Shown here one piece after another: positions 37,572 to 50,410 of a stretch of 64,000 nt of DNA. A model generated the notes under the pieces. It had not been told where the DNA came from. It ran no database searches and saw only the letters and a list, made by a program, of their open reading frames with translations. The stretch's first letter is position 1, and every line of letters starts with the position of its first letter. The stretch spans positions 103,891-167,890 of the forward strand of contig JASJFT010000099.1 in NCBI GenBank assembly GCA_030770425.1, given 5' to 3'. The translations under genes were made by a program, and so were the position numbers. The DNA comes from Darksidea phi (lineage: Eukaryota > Ascomycota > Dothideomycetes > Pleosporales > Lentitheciaceae).

Positions 37572-40500
37572 AATACCTACTAACTAGATATCTTTACTAA
37601 TAACTATTTATCTAGTTCTTTAATAGGAGGTACTAGAGTATAATAATCTATTTAAGTATAGTACTTTAAATATTTTAAATATCGTAGTAGAGTATCCCTA
37701 GTACTATAGAAGAAAGATATTATTAATAGAACTTCTTAATTATAATAACTATTAGTATAAAATTAACTATACGTTAGATATATTTAAGAGAATAAGTAAT
37801 AATAGAATTCTTATATAGTTATTAGTAGTTACTTATATTATATTCCTATCTAAGACTCTATATAATAAGAATAAACGTTTTATTTAAAGATAGCTATATT
37901 ATCTATATAGACTAGAGGAAAAGCTTATATAGAGAAGATTATTAAGAAAGAAGAAATTAACCTTCTTAAGAGACTATTAAGGGAGTAAATATCTAATATA
38001 GAAGATAAAGCTAGTATTTATAATAGATATAATATAAACGATAGTATAGAGATAGAGGATAATAGAAATATCTAGTTAGAAAGGCTACCGATAAGTAGAG
38101 GACTAAAAAGTAATCTAGTATAGATTATCTTACTATTATTATTACTACCTATATTAAGATATATTATTAATTAAGTAGTATAAGAGTCTAGAGAGCTAGA
38201 TATAGATATCTACTATAGATTATTAGTACGTTTAACTATCTATATATATTATTAGTAAACTAGAAGCTATTATTATTATATCGTTACTACCTATACTATT
38301 ATATAAGATATCGAAATATTAAAATATAATAAGATAATTAGAATTATAAAAAATATAGCTAGTCTAGAAGCTAATATAATATTACGCTAGGTAATAACCT
38401 AAGCTTTTAGAAGAGGAGCTAGTTTATCTATATATTTATAACTATAGAGTCTATATACTATATAAATAAATATTTAGAAATAATAAGCTTAATCTATAAG
38501 TATTAGTAAGATATCTAGTTAGTTATAATTTATTAAATATTTATAAAATCTAAATATCGAAGATAAGAAGTAAAGCTTATAATAGTAAGATAATTTATAT
38601 AAGAGATATTATATTTTAAGAGAATCTATTCTATTAGTCTTAAGATAATTTAGATTCTCTTCTTTAAAACTTTAAATTAGAGTAATTTACTTATAAATAT
38701 TACTTATCTATATTAAATAGCGAAGATACTTTCTTAAAAGTCTTACTAGAAGATAAATATATAGCTTTTATAAAAGCTATAGAACCTACTACTTAAGTAT
38801 CTACTTAGACTACTATTTAGGTTACTATTTAAGCTATTACTTAAAAATCTATATCGAATTAGCTTCTAATACTAAATCTATTAGTCTTAGAAATAGTCTT
38901 ATCTAAACTATTACTATAACTATTAAATTAACCTTTAAAGTATAAGTATAGACCTATACCTAATTTAAATTAAGTAGAGTATTAAGAATTAATAGATACT
39001 AATCTCTATTAATCTTATATTCTACTTAAAGAATTAACTAAAGTAGTAAGAAAGAAGTTTATATAAAAGAACTCTAACTTCTTTATTAATACTTACTAGT
39101 TAGTCTATATAACTATCTTAATAATAGTACTAAAAATATAATTTAAATATATAGAGCTACTAGTAGAACTAAAGTACTATAAGAATATAATAAAGCTACT
39201 ATCTTTTTATAAGAAAGGCTTCTTATAAGCTATATAATAAGAATTAGTAATAATTAAATATAAAGAAACTTATAAGTAGATAACTTAGAATAAATATAAT
39301 ACTTAGTATACTTAAGATAATAAGATTCTTCTATTAATATAGATATATAAATATAAACTTAATAATTAAGATTATTTATTAAAATATAAGGCTCGAATCT
39401 ATATATATAGTAATCTATAAATAATAGTAGAAGATATCTATACTACTATACTAGCTATTCGAATATTTTAAGCTCTAGTAGCTATTACTATCTACTTTAA
39501 TATAGAAATTTATTAATATAATACTATTAATATATTTACTAATACTAAGCTATTAATACCTATTTATTATTATTAGCTAGAAGGATTCTCTAACTCTAAT
39601 TATCTATAAAAGCTATATTAAGTACTTTATAGCTTAAAGATATTTCTATTACTCTAGTATAAAGAGCTTACTAAAATACTTATAGAGCTAGGTCTTATAT
39701 CTATTAAGAACGCTCTTTATCTATAGAAAAGCGAGAAGCTACTAGTCTTCTTCTTATTATTATTCTTAATATACTAGTATATATAGCTATCTTATATAAA
39801 TTTAAGTATAAGCTATTATAATAATATAAGATTAAATCTCTAGAAGAATTATAGATACTCTATAGTATTTAAACGCTTAAAGATTATAATAGTAGCTCGA
39901 TTTAGCTATTATAAAGCTTATATATTAAGAAGTTTACTTAAAAATATTCTTTATTAAAGCTTTATATAAAGTTACTAATTATACTATTACTACTTAAAGA
40001 ACTAATATTCTTAGAGAATAAAATAATAGATTTAGTTAAGTAATAATATACTTAACTAGTTAGATCTATTAGTTATATAGTAGAAGCTATCTATTTAAAT
40101 ATCTTAAAAGCTTACTTAAAGTTAGTTAAGTTTCTTATAAATCCTTTATAATAATATCTAGATACTACCTATTAAATAATTATCTATCTATTAGATATAA
40201 AGAATTAAGTAATATACTATAATATATTAATATCTATTAAATTAATCTATATTACTAATAAACTTATATCTAAATTAATACCCGACTTCTATAGAGTATT
40301 AGATATCTTCTTTACTAATTATAAGACTATCTAGAAGAGCTTATAAGAATATATATTCTTTCTATTTAATAGATCTATTAATTAGAAGGCTATACTATAA
40401 CGATATATTATAAAATTAATAACTAAAATAGAACTAATAGTCGTCTTATTAGCTAGTATTAAGCTAATTTAATAGTAGAGAGTATTTAAATATATTAGAT

Positions 40501-40784
40501 TTAATCTAGATTATAAATAATTAATATACTATAATAATTAGTAAATAATTTAGCTACTTATCTTCTCTACTTTATAACTTAAGACTATAGTATAGTATAT
40601 TAATATCTATTACTACTAACTTTATTAAAAGGTATTATTAGGTAATATTAATATCTTATATATATTATTAAATAGTTAGCTAGTTAACGATCTTATAAAA
40701 TTATTACTTAGATAAAAATATAAGAACTAAATATTACTTCTAAATTTTAAGGATTTTTCTACTAAATAGACTACTTAGCTATTA

Positions 40785-41203
40785 TACGTTGTACGTACCT
40801 TTATACGGGATCCGGGTTAGGACCGATAGAACGTTTATCGTACCGTTGGTTTCTAATAGGTTAAGATTAAGTTAACGAATTCTATTACTAGAATAACTAC
40901 TTAGGAAAAGACCTAATCTTATTCATAAGTATTAGGTAAAGAACTAAAGATTAACTACAAGGAATTAAGATAGAAAACCTAGGAGATCCTCTACTCTCTT
41001 ATATCTGTCCCGCTTTACCTTGCTCTACTTGCTCTGTTCGCTAAGATACAGATCAACCAGATTATTATTAGTTATACTCTATTTGCTCTACTCGCTAAGA
41101 TATAGATTAACTAGATCATTGTTACATAATATTGGATTACTAACTAAGCCCCTATCTTGGCTTCCAACCTTCTTGGGATATCCCGTATCCTATAGTTCGC
41201 GTA
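40785..41203. other. Island with reduced RIP inside Copia-2
   Basis: After the RNase H remnant and before the right LTR, about 420 bp keep many CA and TG dinucleotides (for example ATACAGATCAACCAG and CTTGGCTTCCAACC). A stretch from TGTACG at 40790 to GTTACA at 41126 has LTR-like TGTA...TACA ends, and a sequence resembling a primer-binding site and leader follows (TTGGATTACTAACTAAGCCCC). Candidate 5-bp flanks (TACGT, TAATA) do not match, so a solo LTR is not proven. Two 54-bp units (from about 41,031 and 41,085) form an imperfect tandem repeat. Confidence 0.6.
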
Positions 41204-41569
41204 GGGTTGTAATATTAGCTAACTATATAGACTACTTTACTAACTATACTAGTTACTTAATTAACTATATAGACTATTTAACTAACTAATTAGTATATTA
41301 ATTCTATATTAATATATTATATAAAGTAAATTAAGAGTCTTATATCTCTAGAGATATCTAATTATATAAGAAACCTATATATATTATAATAGTAGAGGCT
41401 ATCTATCTAGTACTATATTAATATAGAGACTAGCTCTTAATCTATAATATAGCTTCTTATACTTATAAGAAGAGAGAGATCTATTAGTTAATAATAAGCT
41501 TTAAAATTAATCTTTAAAACTAATAAGTAAACTTTAGCTTCGAATCTATATTCGAATCTAAGAGAGGTA

Positions 41570-41810
41570 TATAAGTAGTTAAGCGCTATATATTATATAA
41601 CTATTCTATTTATATAATAATTTATACTAATTTACTATAACTATATACTAGCTATAATAATACCCTAATTTATAGTAACTATATAGTAATTTATAGTAAT
41701 TATCTTAGTTATCTAATCTAATATAATCTATACTTAAGGCCCTTTATTTATACCTTAGTTATATAGTTAGACTATTTAATATATTTATTCTATACCTTCT
41801 TCTACTTATA
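41570..41810 (+). repeat. Right LTR of Copia-2
   Basis: 241 bp, starting TATAAGTAG and ending CTACTTATA. It differs from the left copy mainly by C/T and G/A changes. Confidence 0.92.
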
Positions 41811-42042
41811 ATTATAGTCTATAGATTCTATTAAGACTTTTATTATTAGAATTAAGAAAGAAGAAGAGAAATATATTAATAAATATTATATAAAGTATAC
41901 TTTAATTAATATTATAGTTAATAATATAAATATAATTAATAAAATAAGGATTATTAAACTAGCTAATAGACTAAGAAGTTAAAAGTATAAATCTTACTTT
42001 TACTATAAGAAGTCTTACTATAGAGAATCTAATTACTACTTT
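41811..42042 (+). pseudogene. Copia-0 gag remnant, part 2, with zinc knuckle
   Basis: It continues the Copia-0 gag after Copia-2 (41811-41815 is the repeated ATTAT). The knuckle at 41995-42036 reads YFYYKKSYYRESNY, with exact CX2CX4HX4C spacing and each of the four ligands now a Tyr codon. ACTTT at 42038-42042 is the target site of Gypsy-2; the frame resumes at 49008. Confidence 0.7.
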
Positions 42043-42481
42043 TATTACGAATTATATACGAACTATAGAGTAGTAGTTAGTAGAGATATCTAAAATAAAG
42101 TCTATTACTAGCTTTAATAAAGAATACGATATAAACCTTATAATTAAAGAAGAGAAAGTTATATAATAGATCTATATCTTAGTAAGAATAGATCTAAGGG
42201 TTACGTAATAGCTTAGTAGATTTATTAGAATAGAGCTACGGAGCTATAGCTTAGTAAATTTATAATAATAGAGCTATAGATCTAAAGAAACTAAATTAAT
42301 ATATAATAATTATAAATCTTCTAAATAGTTTTCTCTTCTTATAGTTAATTCGAATCTAGATTAATCCTCGTCTATTAATATAATTAAATTATTACTCTTT
42401 ATTCTAACTTCTTCTTTCTTATCTTAAGTATAAACCCTAAATAAGATTAAATAATCTATTAGGTCTAGACCTCGTTTAATA
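42043..42481 (+). repeat. 5' LTR of Gypsy-2
   Basis: 439 bp, starting TATTACGAATT and ending CGTTTAATA, with the same length as its partner. Confidence 0.93.
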
Positions 42482-45400
42482 CCTTAACTATCTAGTAGGT
42501 AGAAATAACTAACTATAATAGTAGGAGAAAGAACTAACTCTAGTATTACTACGTAACTACTAGTATAGCTTAAGACCTCTAAAGTAGAAAGTTATTAGAA
42601 GTTTAATTTCCTAGAAGATAGTATAACTATAGAGAACTTTAAAAGAGTTATTAAGAACTAATATATATTTAAGAAATATAAAGATATATTAAAGATATAA
42701 ATTATAATACTAATAGAGAAATTAAAGAGATATATAAGAAAATTATTAAAGTTAAAAGAATTAGAAAAGTTTAATAGAATATAATCTAAACTTAAAGAAT
42801 TCTTAGCTAATATAATAATCTATTTTAATCTTAATAAAGTATAACTACCTAATAAGACTTTAAAAGTATTATTTATAGTAGTATAGTTTATAAAAAGAGC
42901 TATTACTTAGTTTAAGGCCTATTTAAATAAAAAATTACGACTTAATAAAATTTATTAGAGTAATAAAATTAAAGCTATTTTCTTAAGCTATAAATACTTT
43001 AAAAATAAATTATATATTATATTTAAAAATATTAACTTAGAAAGATTAGTAGAATAAAAAATCGCGTACTTTAAGTAAACTAAATCTACTACTATATATA
43101 TATCTAAGTTTAAATAACTTACTACTAAAATTTAATAGGAAGAAGTAGCTCTTATATTATACTACTACGAAGGACTAAAGGATAATATTTAATATAAGAT
43201 AATTTAAATAAATAGACTATAGACTATATAAGAAATAATTAAATAGATTATTAAAATTAATAATAACCTCTACCTATAGAATTAGAAGAAAAAAGAAAAA
43301 GTCGAATTCTATAAAAAGAAAAAAGAAGAAAAGTATTATAGATTAGAACTAATAATCCTAGGGGCTAGTTTAGAGCTTAAAAAAGGGAAATAAAATTCTA
43401 AGAAATAAGAGCTTTATAAAAAGTAAGTATACTTTAAGTATAAGAAGTAAAGATACCTAGTAAAAGACTATAAGTTAGATTTAAGAAAAGAGAAACCTTA
43501 ATATACTTAGTAGGGTAAGAGGGATAAAGTAGTTATAATATAAGAATATAATACTATATATTAAACGATTTATATACGCGACTAGTATAAGATATATTAT
43601 AAAGCTAAATTAAATACTAGTTATTAGCTATAGAAATAGTAGATAGCTATAACTTAGGAGTCTTAAAGGAGAGTTTTATTCTTATTAGAAGTATAAGAAG
43701 AAGTACTTAAGGAAGACTTATCTATAAAAAAGAAAAATTCTAATAATATCCTAAATATACTATTATAAATAGTTAATAATAATAATAAGTCCTTAGAACT
43801 AGACGAAAACCTAGTTATAATATATAAGAACGCTAAATATCTATAAATAATTAGACTATTAAAAGAGAGAATAGAACTAGTATAGAACTTTAATATAACT
43901 TATACTTAAGCCCTATAATTTATTAAAAAGGTAATAGTATCTCTTTTAGTATAGGAACTCTACGAAGAATAGTCTAGATTATATCTAATATATTAACTAT
44001 TTAAAGATTTTAAATAATAGGTTAAATAAAATTTTATTATTATAGATCTTATACTTAACTAAAAGACTTAGAAAGAAATATAGTATATTACGAAAATAGT
44101 TAATAAGAAATAACTATAATATATAGTAATTAAATAATAAATTTCTATAAGAATAATCTCTATAAAATATAATAATTAGAGATATAAGGTTAATCTAGAG
44201 GATAACCTATAGTATAAAATAAAATACCTAGTATATTTTAAAATTATATAGATCTTATATATATAAAGAGAATATTAACTTTATAAAGAAGTAAAATAGA
44301 AAAATAACTATTATCTAGTAAAGAATTATAATAAAAAGATTATCTAAGTAGTTATACTAGAAGTAATATATAAATAGTAATAATTTAAGAATTAATAATA
44401 AAAAGGGTATATATAAATTATACTAGGTCTACTTCTACTATTAAACTATATCTTAGAGAGACTATAGTATAAATATCTAAAGAATAAATATCTAAAATAT
44501 ATTTAGACTAAGATTAATATAAAATATTAATCTAAGAAAATAAGAATTTAAAGAACTAAAGAATAAGACTATATTTACCTCTAAGAAACCTACTAAGAGA
44601 AGAAAATTACTACTTTAATTAATAGTAGAGCTATATAGAACTTTATAAGTAAAGACTTTATTTAATAAAGAAAAATCCTATAATATAAAAAATAATACCC
44701 TAATATAGTATATACTATAAAGGGAGAACTCTTTTAAGAACCTATAATTTATAAAACTAAAAGTAAACTTAGCCTAGGGGGATAGGAAAAAGAAAATAAA
44801 ATACTTAATATTATTAAGATATCTAAAGATTAGGATATAATCTTAGGAATATTATAGTTATAAAAAGCTAACCTATAGATTTAATAGACGAGCTAATAAA
44901 TAACGTTTCTATAATAGAAACTTAGTATAACCTAAGAAGAGGATTATAATATTCTAGAATAATATAAAGAATAGAAGGTACTATTTAAAGAGCTAAAAGA
45001 AAGCTTATCTAGGTACTAGCTATAGGACTATATAATTCCTCTATAGGAAGGAAAAATATCTAGATTTAGACTAATCTATAAATTAATAGAAAAAGAAAAG
45101 ATTATTATATTAAAATACCTTAAAGATAGTCTTATAAAAAGGTATATTTAATATTTAAATTTACTTATAGGATACCTAGTTCTCTTTATACCTAAGAAAG
45201 ATACTATAGAATTATAATTATATATTAATTATTAAATACTTAATAATATTATAATTAAGAACTAGTATCTCTTATCCTTAATATTAGAAATATAAAACTA
45301 ACTAAGAAAAGCTAAATAGTTTATATAGTTAGATATTTAAAATATATACTACTAGATTTAAATTAAAGAAGATAAAGAATAGAAAATAGTCTTTCGAATA

Positions 45401-48400
45401 AAGAAAGGACTATATAAGTACTAAATAATATCTTTTAAACTTACTAATATACCTATAATATTTTAAGAATAAATTAATAATATTTTATAAAATTATTTTA
45501 ACTAGTTTATAATAATATATCTTAATAATATTCTAATATACTTTAAAATAAAAGAAGAATATAAAGAATATATAAAGAAGATTTTATAGATACTTAAAGA
45601 GGTAGAACTATATCTTTACCCTAGGAAATATAAATTCTACGTATAAGAAATAAAGTTTCTAAGATTTATTATTAGACTAGAAGAAATTAAAGTAGACCTA
45701 AAATAAATTAAGAAGATTAAAGAATAGTTTATACCTAAGAATCTTAAGAAACTATAGTTATTTCTAAGATTCTATAACTTTTATTAAAAGTTAATACTAT
45801 AATAGAGTATAATAACGATACCTCTTATATAATTTATAAAGAAAGACTAACCCTTTAAATAAAAAGAAGAGTACTAATAGACCTTTAAGAAAATTAAAGA
45901 ATAGTTTACTAAAAAATCTATTATTAAAATATATAATCTAGAAGAACTATTAATTATTAAAATAGACGTATTAGACTATACGATAGAAGTAGTATTACTA
46001 TAGAAAGATAATAAAGGGAACCTTAGACTAGTATACTACTTCTTAAGAAAGATATTACTAGCTAAACTTAATTATAATATCTATAATAAGAAGTTATTAA
46101 TAATTATTAAAGTATTAAAAGAATAGAGATCTAATTTATAAGAATCTAATAGAATTTTTAATAAATAAATTATTAATTAAAAGATAAATATAATAGGTAT
46201 AAATCCTTATAACTTACGATATTAAGATTATATATATTAAAGAATTAGAAAATAAACGAGTAGATATACTTAGTAGAAAACCTAACTACTAAGGAATAGT
46301 AAAGTCTAGTATAGCTATTCTTAAACTAGAAATAGATAGAATAATTACTTATAACTATCTAAAGCTAGTAAGAATATAAGAGATAATATTAAATTAAAAG
46401 GAAAATAAATAAATCTAGTAGATTCGTATAACTACTACGAAGGTAATAAATAAATAAAATAAAATCTAAGAAGTAATCTAAAAAAAAAGATAAAATTATC
46501 TTTATATTCTAGAGAGTCTACGTACCTAAAGTAATATAAAAGAAATTTATTAGATAATATTATAAAGTACTAGTATATAGATATTAAGGAATAGAAAAGA
46601 CTCTTAAATAATTAATAAAAGTATACTACTTTCTATATATAAGATAACTAGTTATATAAGTCCTTATAGAATATATAAATTATTATTATAATAAATATAT
46701 TAGATATATACTTTATAGAATACTATAACTAATAGAGAATATAGAAGAACTATAGAAAATAATAATAATAGACTTTATTATATAACTACCCTACTCTAAG
46801 AAACTAATAATAGGAGTATTCTATAATACTATACTAGTAGTAGTAAATAAGTTTACTAAGTATATATACTTTATTCTATATATAGATAAGAGAAATATTA
46901 TAGAATAACTTATATATACCCTACTAAGATATATATTTAGTAAATATAGAATACTAAATAAAATAATCTTAAATAAAGATATTAAATTTATAGTAAAGTT
47001 TTAGTAAACCCTTATAGCTAAACTAGAAATAAAATATAGTATATTAACTACCTATTATCTATAAATAGATAGATTAATAGAATAAATAAACTAAATAATA
47101 GAATAATATCTTAGATATTATCTAAACTATTACTAAAATAATTAGGTTATACTTCTATCTATTATATAATTTACGTATAATAGTTTATAATATAGTATAA
47201 TAAGAATAATACCCTTCTTTATAAACTACGGAATTAAACTAGAAATATATAAAGAACCTAGACTACTCTAATTTTATAGCTAAAATAAAGAATAAATAAT
47301 AGAAGTTATTCTATAAATATACTAATAGCTTAAAGAAGATATAGAATTCCTTTAAAATAAAATAAGTAAATACTATAATAAAAAGTAAAAAGAAGTATCT
47401 ACTTTTAAAAAGGGAGAAAAGATATAGTTATTATAAAGAAATATTAAAAGTAAGCGATCTAATAGTAAACTAGACTATACTAAAATTAGTTCTTATAAAA
47501 TTAAAAAATAAGTCTTATCTATAAACTACTAATTAAGACTATTCTTATAAATAAAAATCTATCCTATATTCTATATAAATCTATTAGAAAAAGTACTATA
47601 AGATATTAAACTAGTAGTATATAAAGTAGATATATATAGAGAGGATCTTAAAGAATAAAAAGTAGAAGAAATCCTAAATAAAGATATTAGAAATAGGAAA
47701 AACTATTATCTAATCTAATAGTAGGGAATAGATAAAAATAGAAACTTATAAAAATATATCTAAGAACTTAAAGATAATTTTAATTATCCTAAGAAGCTTA
47801 TAAAGTACTAAAATTATAATTCTAAAGAAAATTAGAAGATAAAGTAAGTTTACTTTATAATAAATTAAGAAGACTAGTATTACTTATAATATAGGAAGAG
47901 GTATTTAATAAATTAAGAGAAGTAATACTACTTATAATATTATAACTAGCGTCTAGTATAGCTAAAGAGGTCTTTAGATCCTCCTACTATTCTAACTACT
48001 AAAGCTTTACCTCCTCTTTATCTAACTTAGCCTTAAGTACTTAGGATTATACTATTAACTTCTTATAAAAGACTATTCTTTACTTCTCTAAGCGATATAC
48101 TCGCGTATAGGCCTTTACTAGCTTATTAAGAAGCTTATCTTAAGTCTTTTAAGCCTTCTTTAGTTACTATTAAAGTTTCTCTTTTATATAGTTAACGAAT
48201 CTTACTAATAGTAATAAGCCCTAATATATAAGTTTTACTACTTAATATAAATAAACCTTTTAATAGTAAAATACTAGAAATATAATAAAAATCTTATATA
48301 TTAGTACGAATATATACTTTATAATATCTACTATTCTTAGACGAAATAATATATAATATTTCTAATTATAAATAATAACTATAAGAAAATATCTTAAAAT

Positions 48401-48563
48401 TATAATAAAGAACTTTAATAATAAGTATAATATATTTACGAGTCTTACGCGAGATTATAATAAATAGTAGTAATTATCTTCTTAGGTAGGGTCCTAATAC
48501 TAATATAGTTAAATATTAGATTTAGAATAACCTTTAAGCTAAAGGTTTAAAGAGAGAAGATAA

Positions 48564-49002
48564 TATTATAAATTATATATAAACTATAGAGTAGTAACTA
48601 ATAGAGATATCTAAGATAGAGTTTATTACTAGTTTTAATAAAGAATATAATATAGATCTTATAATTAAAGGAGAGAAAGTTATATAATAGATCTATATCT
48701 TAGTAAGAATAGATCTAAGGGTTATATAATAGCTTAATAAATCTATTAGGATAGAGATATAGAGCTATAGCTTAGTAGATTCGTAATAATAAAGTTATAG
48801 ATTTAAAGAAACTAAATTAATATATAATAATTATAAATCTTCTAGATAGTTTTTTCTCCTTATAATTAATTTAAATCTAGATTAATTCTTATCTATTAAT
48901 ATAATTAAACTATTATCCTTTATTCTAACTCCTTCTTTTCTATCTTAAGTATAAATTCTAAATAAGGCTAAATAATCTATTAAGCCTAGACCCCGTTTAA
49001 TA
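48564..49002 (+). repeat. 3' LTR of Gypsy-2
   Basis: 439 bp, directly followed by the TSD ACTTT. Confidence 0.93.
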
Positions 49003-49210
49003 ACTTTAAGCTATACCTTAAGAAGAAACTAGAAATAAAAAAGAGAAGAAAGATTAAGAAGATAAAAGCTAATATTATAAAGATTATAATAGATATAGTA
49101 ATATAATATATAGGTATATTAGAGATAGAATAGTAGAGCTTATAATCTATAGTTAGAGGGATAGAAGAGAAGAGTTAATAGAATAGATAATCGAATAATT
49201 AATTAATTAA
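49003..49210 (+). pseudogene. Copia-0 gag remnant, part 3
   Basis: The gag frame continues directly after the Gypsy-2 duplication: KLYLKKKLEIKKRRKIKKIK follows the knuckle, as the basic KLHPELKKKLE-type tail does in Copia gag proteins. The frame continuity across Gypsy-2 supports the insertion call. The 3' limit is unclear. Confidence 0.6.
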
Positions 49211-50410
49211 ACTATTTCTTCTATCTACGTTATAATAGGATTAATAATAAGTTTTAGCTAAAAATACTTTTAGATAATCTTCTTTTAAACTTTAGTCTAA
49301 TCTTTCTCTACTTATATAAGTCTTTAATACTCGATTAAAATCTCTCTTTTATAATTACTATACTATATTTTCCTTTCTAACTAAAAGAGCTTAGCCTTCT
49401 TAAGATTTATTATCTAATCGAGTAGCTTCCTATAATACTAGTATATTATTAATAATAAACTCTATTACTAGTCTATTAAAAATTCTCTTATATATTATTC
49501 TTATCTATAAATAGATCTTAAGAAGTACTTAGTAAATCTCTTATTTTTCTTCTTTTTAATAAATAGGTTATAGTTTAATCTTAATACTACTTTCTCTCTA
49601 AGACTCTTTAATAGTAAATTAATATAATATAAAGATAAACTTTCTCTAGTAGATTTAATATATTATTATAAAACTAATTAAATCCTAATCTAGTTCTAGA
49701 TTTTTAATAGACTCTTTTATCTTTATATAGTTTTTAATTACTTATTTAATAACCTTATAATAATATATATAGATAAGTTATTAAATACTCTTACTTTAAC
49801 TTCTCTATAGTTAATAACTAGTTAAAATATATATAAAGAACCTCTCTTAATACTCTCTTAGACTTATTAACTTTATTCTTATAACTACTCTTCTTATCTA
49901 TTAGTCTAATAGTCTTTTAAGTCTTTAACTTCTAGTCTTTAAGTCTTTTAATCTTTTACTTCTTCTTTTAGCTATAACTTCTAAGGGTATAGCTATTAAT
50001 CTATCTATAAATAGTACTACTATAAACGTCTCTAGTAGGAATAGTAGTAGTTAATATTCTCTTAACTAGCCTCTAAATAATAGAAAAGATAATTAAGAAT
50101 TAAAGCTTTATAACTATCTATTAATAATAACTAATACTACTATTCTAGAGTAGTATAAGTTTTCTCTCTTTTTAATTAGTTATTATCTATACTAATTTAT
50201 CTATAATAACTCTATAGACTAATTAAATTATCGATTATATTAGGAAAATATTTGCTATAAAAAAATAGCTAGTAATATTATATTTATAGAATAAATATTC
50301 TATATTAGCTTATATCTATAGTATATTTATTCTATACTCTTTATACTCTTTATAGCCGCTATAACCTCTATAGCTTTAATATTTTTTAATAAATATTTAA
50401 TTCTAATACT
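49211..50410. other. Unassigned AT-rich sequence
   Basis: About 1.2 kb of mutated DNA whose T-rich plus strand suggests coding remnants on the minus strand (Lys/Arg/Leu-rich), but no family motif could be recognised and no terminal repeat was found. It is the left flank of module M copy 2, and the host of that insertion is unknown. Confidence 0.4.

Larger units (their letters stand above)
30761..38418. mobile_element. Module M, copy 1: unclassified 1.33-kb insertion
   Basis: The Copia-2 integrase reading stops at about 30,760 and resumes at 38,434. The same 15 bp, CTAGTTTATCTATAT, flank the intruder at 30746-30760 and 38419-38433, so it is a target-site duplication. Excluding Gypsy-1 and one AATAC, the module is 30761-31249 plus 37577-38418, 1,331 bp. 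It starts TTAATTTAGATTTATATAG and ends GCTTTTAGAAGAGGAG. A homologous copy lies at 50426-63809, also with a 15-bp duplication. It has no terminal inverted or direct repeats and no recognisable enzyme motif. A 15-bp duplication is too long for LTR elements and most DNA transposons, and fits target-primed (LINE/SINE-type) insertion, but no poly-A end is evident. Confidence 0.8.
22555..41810 (+). mobile_element. Copia-2, Ty1/Copia retrotransposon with nested insertions
   Basis: It is bounded by 241-bp LTRs and TSD ATTAT (22550-22554 and 41811-41815). LTR ends read TATAAG...CTTATA, a mutated TG...CA pair. The primer-binding site follows the left LTR (GTTATAAGTCTAG at 28356). A purine tract (AAGAGAGGTA) precedes the right LTR. 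Plus-strand remnants come in Copia order: gag (about 28.5-29.5 kb), protease (near 29.6 kb), integrase (30.2-30.75 kb, resuming at 38,434), reverse transcriptase with YLPEGF and KLYRALYGLK-like blocks (39.3-39.9 kb) and RNase H (40.2-40.7 kb). Removing Copia-1, module M and Gypsy-1 leaves about 6.0 kb. All frames contain many stops, so the element is dead. Confidence 0.9.
42043..49002 (+). mobile_element. Gypsy-2, Ty3/Gypsy chromovirus (7.0 kb)
   Basis: LTRs of 439 bp at 42043-42481 and 48564-49002 are flanked by TSD ACTTT (42038-42042, 49003-49007). It is inserted just after the zinc knuckle of the Copia-0 gag. Remnants on the plus strand: gag with a zinc knuckle at 43430-43471 (YFKYKK*RYLVKDY), reverse transcriptase around 45.2-45.7 kb (IIIYLNNILIYF in place of the YLDD block), RNase H near 45.9-46.1 kb, integrase around 46.5-47.3 kb, and a C-terminal chromodomain near 47.6-47.8 kb (VEEILNKDIRNRKNYYLI). 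A purine tract (AAAGAGAGAAGATA) precedes the right LTR. It is a different family from Gypsy-1/3. No open frame survives. Confidence 0.93.

Noticed and set aside
40790..41126. Solo LTR with TGTA...TACA ends
   Set aside because: The ends look right, but the flanking 5-bp sequences do not match, so it is reported only as a possibility.
41020..41289. 89-aa open frame in the AT-rich block
   Set aside because: It starts at TTG and its repetitive Leu/Tyr/Arg product reflects a 54-bp tandem repeat in the under-mutated island, not a gene.
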